Shown: piece by piece, positions 43,393 through 46,167 of the stretch
How the letters are laid out: each line of letters starts with the position of its first letter
How positions within the stretch are numbered: the first letter of the stretch is position 1
IMG/VR virus record: IMGVR_UViG_3300032397_002786
Location: 1 to 46,167 of that record
DNA: 46,167 nucleotides
Source: a virus
Direction: 5' to 3' (one strand)
Notes under the pieces: generated by a model
Told to the model about the DNA's origin: nothing
The model's database searches: none
The model's input: the letters and a program-made list of their open reading frames with translations, nothing else
Program-made: the position numbers and the translations under genes

Positions 43393-44490
43393 TTATTTAC
43401 TATTCAATAAAACGTCAGTAGCCTGTTTACTTAAATCAGCAGGTATTGTGGTGCTGACAGTTTCTGCTTCGGATGACAAAACCTCTGCAGCAATCTCCTC
43501 ATCACCACCGTCTGATGAAAAATTCACAGCCACCTCTCTTTGATCATCAAGGCTCAAAGGAACAGCTTCCGCTTCAGATGCATCGAAAGACGCCCTGGAT
43601 GCTTCCAGGAGCTTCTCGCTTGCATTGCTGAGCATTGATATGGTTCCAGCCTCTCCGATCAGCCTAGCCATCTTTGAGCGGGCCGCAAGACCCCTCTTGA
43701 TCGGCTCCATAAGAGCCTCAATATATTCAGTGGTCGGCATGATGTCGGTAATGAATACATCTTTGCCACCAGACTTTATTTTCCGATGTATAAGGAACAG
43801 TTTGGCACCAAAGATGCCATCATAAACAAGTTGTTTGCCGGCTTCCATTTGCTTCACCATATGTGCCGCCTTTGAAAGCGTTGATAGGTTGGAGAAAGTT
43901 GACTCGGCGCCCATGATTGTATTGATGCTTCTTGTCTCGAAACGATACGGATTTGGAGCAAGATCAATTGTTGGATAGCATTTCAGCAAACCCATCTGTT
44001 TGCATTTGCCTTCTTTGAAATCAGGACAGTCGTGGAATAAACATCCACCCTGTTCTTCAAAACGATTCTCCCATTTTCTTTCACCACCACGGACGATCAA
44101 ATGTTTTGCGACTGTTCCTCTGCCATGGCTTCTGCATAGCAAACCCTCACTCTGATTGTATTTTGCCAAATAGCTTTCCCACTGATCCTCGGGCTTTTGG
44201 TCAAGACAGCAGATTTCAATTCTGCGAGGTTGTGGATTGTTATTGTTAACCTGCTCAAGAATTTTCTGAACTTCCTGGTTTAGAATCCACTCTTTGATCG
44301 GTATGATCTCACCTGACCCCGTTCGCTGGTTGCGCGTGATCTCTTTAAGGATTCGGAAGAATCCACACGCTACGGGATAATTACCTTTGTTTGGCGGTTC
44401 TTTCGGTGCGTATCCGGCCGAGATCTTGCCTCGATACCGAACGATCTTTATTAGATCCCCATTCTCTTCGTGTGTCATTCCTTTTATCAA
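43393..44490 (-). CDS. Gp3-like recombination directionality factor-type protein
   Basis: A 365-residue protein, TTG start at 44490 five bases after AGGAGG (an ATG four codons on is possible). The order KIxRYRGKI ... GFFRILKE ... LLCRSHGRGTVAKH ... GGCLFHDCPDFKEGKCKQMGLL ... YRFETRSINTI resembles the phage proteins grouped with phiC31 gp3, with Cys residues C119, C150, C155, C163 and C171 likely binding metal. The C-terminal 80 residues are acidic and Ser/Ala-rich. Members act as excision factors with serine integrases, but many large lytic phages carry homologues next to ssDNA-binding genes, where the role is unknown. No integrase is in this window. Confidence 0.5.
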   Translation of the reverse strand: MIKGMTHEENGDLIKIVRYRGKISAGYAPKEPPNKGNYPVACGFFRILKEITRNQRTGSGEIIPIKEWILNQEVQKILEQVNNNNPQPRRIEICCLDQKPEDQWESYLAKYNQSEGLLCRSHGRGTVAKHLIVRGGERKWENRFEEQGGCLFHDCPDFKEGKCKQMGLLKCYPTIDLAPNPYRFETRSINTIMGAESTFSNLSTLSKAAHMVKQMEAGKQLVYDGIFGAKLFLIHRKIKSGGKDVFITDIMPTTEYIEALMEPIKRGLAARSKMARLIGEAGTISMLSNASEKLLEASRASFDASEAEAVPLSLDDQREVAVNFSSDGGDEEIAAEVLSSEAETVSTTIPADLSKQATDVLLNSK

Positions 44491-44662
44491 GAAAGCCTCC
44501 TACGTTGCTGATGTAAAAAAAATAGGGAACGCATACTCTTCTTTTGGTGTCATAATATCGCGGCCGCAATTTCTGACTTTCGGGTTGCCCCTGAGCTTTC
44601 GCCACAGTTGAAGAGTACCCTTTCAAAAAATGCAGATTGAGCTCAAAAAGCATTTTTCTTAA

Positions 44663-44782
44663 TTTACCATTTTTATCTGCGTTCCCATTTATACCACCTA
44701 TACCCGCTGCCAGGTGAGCGTCGATCGACGGGACAGGATGTTCCCCACTTTCATGGGATACTCACCAGCCTGTGATGGTAAA
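44663..44782. ncRNA. Structured intergenic element C, ~120 nt
   Basis: The 294-base gap between two genes contains a closing helix TTTACCAT/ATGGTAAA (44663-44670/44775-44782). Inside it, GGTGAG/CTCACC (44713-44718/44761-44766) encloses three hairpins: CGTC(GATC)GACG at 44719-44730, a bulged hairpin at 44731-44744 and CCCA/TGGG at 44744-44757. This gives a four-way-junction outline. It begins right at the stop of the ssDNA-binding-like gene on the - strand, so it could be its 3' UTR or a leader for the next gene. No known riboswitch or ribozyme core is recognised. The rest of the gap holds nothing I can support. Confidence 0.5.
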
Positions 44783-44784
44783 AT

Positions 44785-45504
44785 TTAAAAGTCCTCAACC
44801 TCCGGAACGTGAGGAATGTCGGCCGGCCCATCACCATGATCCACGATTGACGCGAATGATGGTGCGGTTGCCGCCGGAATCTGCATATTGCTCTGTTGAG
44901 CCGCAGCAGTTGCGTATGTTGAGCTGTGATCGGTCGGCAAAGCTTTCGTAAATGATTTTACGGCAATGTTGCCCTTCTTGTCGTAATCGACAACTGCCAT
45001 CACTTTGTTTTTCATCTTGTGATCTTTCACAAGAATGAACGTCTTGTCTTTTTTCTCGAATGTCGGGATGAGCCACTCATCGATCCAATCGGGAGTCAAA
45101 TTGATTTTTGTGCAGCCAGTAAGCGTGATAAGCTTCGGCTTGGTAAAACTCATGATCTTGTCGGCAGTGTCCTGATCAAAGGTATCTCCGCCGGGGCACA
45201 GTGTAATGTTGGAAAAGATTGATGCGCCTTTGGGGACCTTATCGGTTCCATCGACGACCTTCAAAACCACAGTCATGTTAAGACTTTTCTTCTCATCAGA
45301 TATGTAGAGTTCGGGAAATTGACGATCTTTCCCTTCTTTAGTGAATGCGAATGTTGCCACTTCGCACAAATAATTCCCGGGAAGATCGATCGGTACGGTC
45401 TTCCTCTCTTCGCCGCTCGCGCCATCCATTGCTGCCTGAGCAGCCTTGAGCTGTTCGGATTTCTGATCGGCAAAAAACTTTCCAGCAATCTCGTTCATAA
45501 ACAC
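44785..45504 (-). CDS. ssDNA-binding-like protein with acidic C-terminus
   Basis: A 239-residue protein. Residues about 38-190 form a strand-rich, OB-like domain (GNYLCEVATFAFTKEGKDR ... LNMTVVLKVVDG ... TFILVKDHK) like the DUF669/phage SSB group. A low-complexity Ala/Gln/Ser linker leads to an acidic end (DIPHVPEVEDF), as SSBs use to recruit partner proteins. Start behind AGGAG. The 15-base motif found before the ubiquitin-like operon lies 22 bases upstream. It probably coats ssDNA in replication or recombination, next to the directionality-factor-like gene. Confidence 0.6.
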   Translation of the reverse strand: MFMNEIAGKFFADQKSEQLKAAQAAMDGASGEERKTVPIDLPGNYLCEVATFAFTKEGKDRQFPELYISDEKKSLNMTVVLKVVDGTDKVPKGASIFSNITLCPGGDTFDQDTADKIMSFTKPKLITLTGCTKINLTPDWIDEWLIPTFEKKDKTFILVKDHKMKNKVMAVVDYDKKGNIAVKSFTKALPTDHSSTYATAAAQQSNMQIPAATAPSFASIVDHGDGPADIPHVPEVEDF

Positions 45505-45525
45505 TCCTGTTGGTTAAATGCTTCC

Positions 45526-45540
45526 ATAATTGTTATTACA
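45526..45540 (-). promoter_or_regulatory. Shared upstream motif TGTAATAACAATTAT (ssDNA-binding-like gene)
   Basis: Exact 15-base match to the motif at 33925-33939, in the same orientation, followed by GGA where the other copy has AGA, 22 bases before the ATG. Confidence 0.45.
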
Positions 45541-45559
45541 AGTTTAAAATCATAATAAC

Positions 45560-46167
45560 CTAAAACGGCAAATCGTCCTCAATAACGTATGTTGATGGAG
45601 CCATTTCGATTTCAATGGGTTTGTATTGTGATATGAATCCCTCAACATCAGATGATATTCCCTTTACCTGCTCCCAGTCTAAATCAACGATTCTTATGGG
45701 ACCACCCCTTCCCCAAAAATCATATTCGATTCTTATCGGGTCTACTTCAAAGCCGATAGGCTCAGGATTGAATATCGCGAGTTTCTTTAGAAGAGATGGT
45801 GGCACGCGCTTTCCCTTGTGCGCCGCCTCAACCTCTTCGTCTGATGCTCGCAGAACATTCAACATATGCAAAGTAAACCAATCCTGATCTTCATCAAGGA
45901 AGGGAAATACGGAATGAATCTGAAGATACAGTTTCATCCCAGGCGTTGAGTTTATCACCTCCGATATCATGGTTTCTTTGTTAGCGTCTGTAAATTCTAC
46001 CGCCCTAAGAAAACACATGTATTGATCGTACAACAAAGGTTTTGATTCGCACCTTTTGTTCTTAATATAAAAATCACAAAGGGCCTGTATGTTTTTCATT
46101 TTCCAGTCAGCCCAATCAATATCTTCCTTTTTGCGCAGTCTTTCTGTTAATCTCTGCAAATTTTTGC
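45560..46167 (-). CDS. Replication-associated protein with SSB-like acidic tail (5' partial)
   Basis: The reading frame stays open to the right edge of the window, so the start is probably outside; a TTG at 46159 is only an internal candidate. About 200 residues are visible, helical at the N-terminal side with a beta-rich second half. The C-terminus EDDLPF is nearly the SSB tip (DDDIPF) used to bind replication proteins, although this protein is not a recognisable OB fold. It lies directly upstream of the ssDNA-binding-like gene. Function unknown; a replication or recombination partner is likely. Confidence 0.55.
   Translation of the reverse strand, partial: KNLQRLTERLRKKEDIDWADWKMKNIQALCDFYIKNKRCESKPLLYDQYMCFLRAVEFTDANKETMISEVINSTPGMKLYLQIHSVFPFLDEDQDWFTLHMLNVLRASDEEVEAAHKGKRVPPSLLKKLAIFNPEPIGFEVDPIRIEYDFWGRGGPIRIVDLDWEQVKGISSDVEGFISQYKPIEIEMAPSTYVIEDDLPF

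Noticed and set aside
44381-44653. A 90-codon - strand frame overlapping the start of the directionality-factor-like gene
   Set aside because: It overlaps the better-supported gene by over 100 bases in another frame, has no clear ribosome binding site and no recognisable domain.
44700-44782. Possible hammerhead or other small self-cleaving ribozyme
   Set aside because: No CUGANGA core with matching GAAA, and the paired arms do not fit hammerhead, twister or HDV-type layouts.
1-46167. CRISPR array or insertion sequence
   Set aside because: No regularly spaced identical repeats with unique spacers, and no transposase or flanking inverted repeats with target duplication were seen. The only periodic DNA is the Ser/Pro and Gly/Val coding low-complexity sequence.

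Overview
This window looks like part of a large tailed-phage (Caudoviricetes-type) genome from an uncultured source. The evidence is a portal protein, very long beta-helical tail and fibre proteins packed head to tail, and a convergent block of replication and nuclease genes with phage-style 1-14 bp overlaps. The DNA is AT-rich, uses the standard code, and has Shine-Dalgarno sites before most genes. I see no host genes, no rRNA and no convincing tRNA. The host cannot be named from the sequence.

Layout. (1) Positions 2-26481, + strand: one tightly packed virion block of 14 genes. It includes a Ser/Pro-linker beta-helix protein cut by the left edge, tail-fibre-like proteins, a 2621-residue protein built from five beta-helix modules, a 1604-residue protein with a polymer-forming-type repeat domain, and a portal protein with a zinc-ribbon insertion. 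It ends at a hairpin terminator near 26530-26554. (2) 26564-27860, - strand: four small unknown genes between two terminators. (3) 27837-33940, - strand: a self-contained six-gene unit with its own upstream motif and terminator. In transcription order it encodes two paralogous proteins with C-terminal E2 (UBC)-like domains, a JAMM/JAB metalloprotease, an E1/ThiF-like adenylyltransferase, a tandem ubiquitin-like (beta-grasp) protein and a small unknown protein. This is a complete candidate ubiquitin-like conjugation and deconjugation pathway, most like the bacterial PRTRC cassette. (4) 33960-41337, - strand: DNA metabolism genes, with an SNF2 helicase, an HTH protein, a VRR-NUC nuclease, a DnaQ exonuclease fused to a Cas4/RecB-like nuclease, and small proteins. 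(5) 41338-43392: two gene-poor stretches flank one small gene. Both fold into extensive nested helices. One is a ~270-nt element closed by long-range pairings. The other is a ~1.1-kb element with two H-type pseudoknots, tandem G.A pairs and a 120-nt rod, as expected of a large ornate noncoding RNA in the style of GOLLD or ROOL (family not identified). Wobble pairs and G.A pairs point to the + strand for both. (6) 43393-46167, - strand: a protein resembling phiC31 gp3-type recombination directionality factors, an ssDNA-binding-like protein, another structured intergenic element, and a partial protein with an SSB-like acidic tail.

How the parts work together: structural and non-structural genes converge at 26.5 kb. 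The ubiquitin-like operon and the ssDNA-binding-like gene share an identical 15-base upstream motif, which suggests they are expressed together early in infection (inference). The two strongest leads are the phage ubiquitin-like operon with two E2-like proteins and the giant structured RNA candidate.
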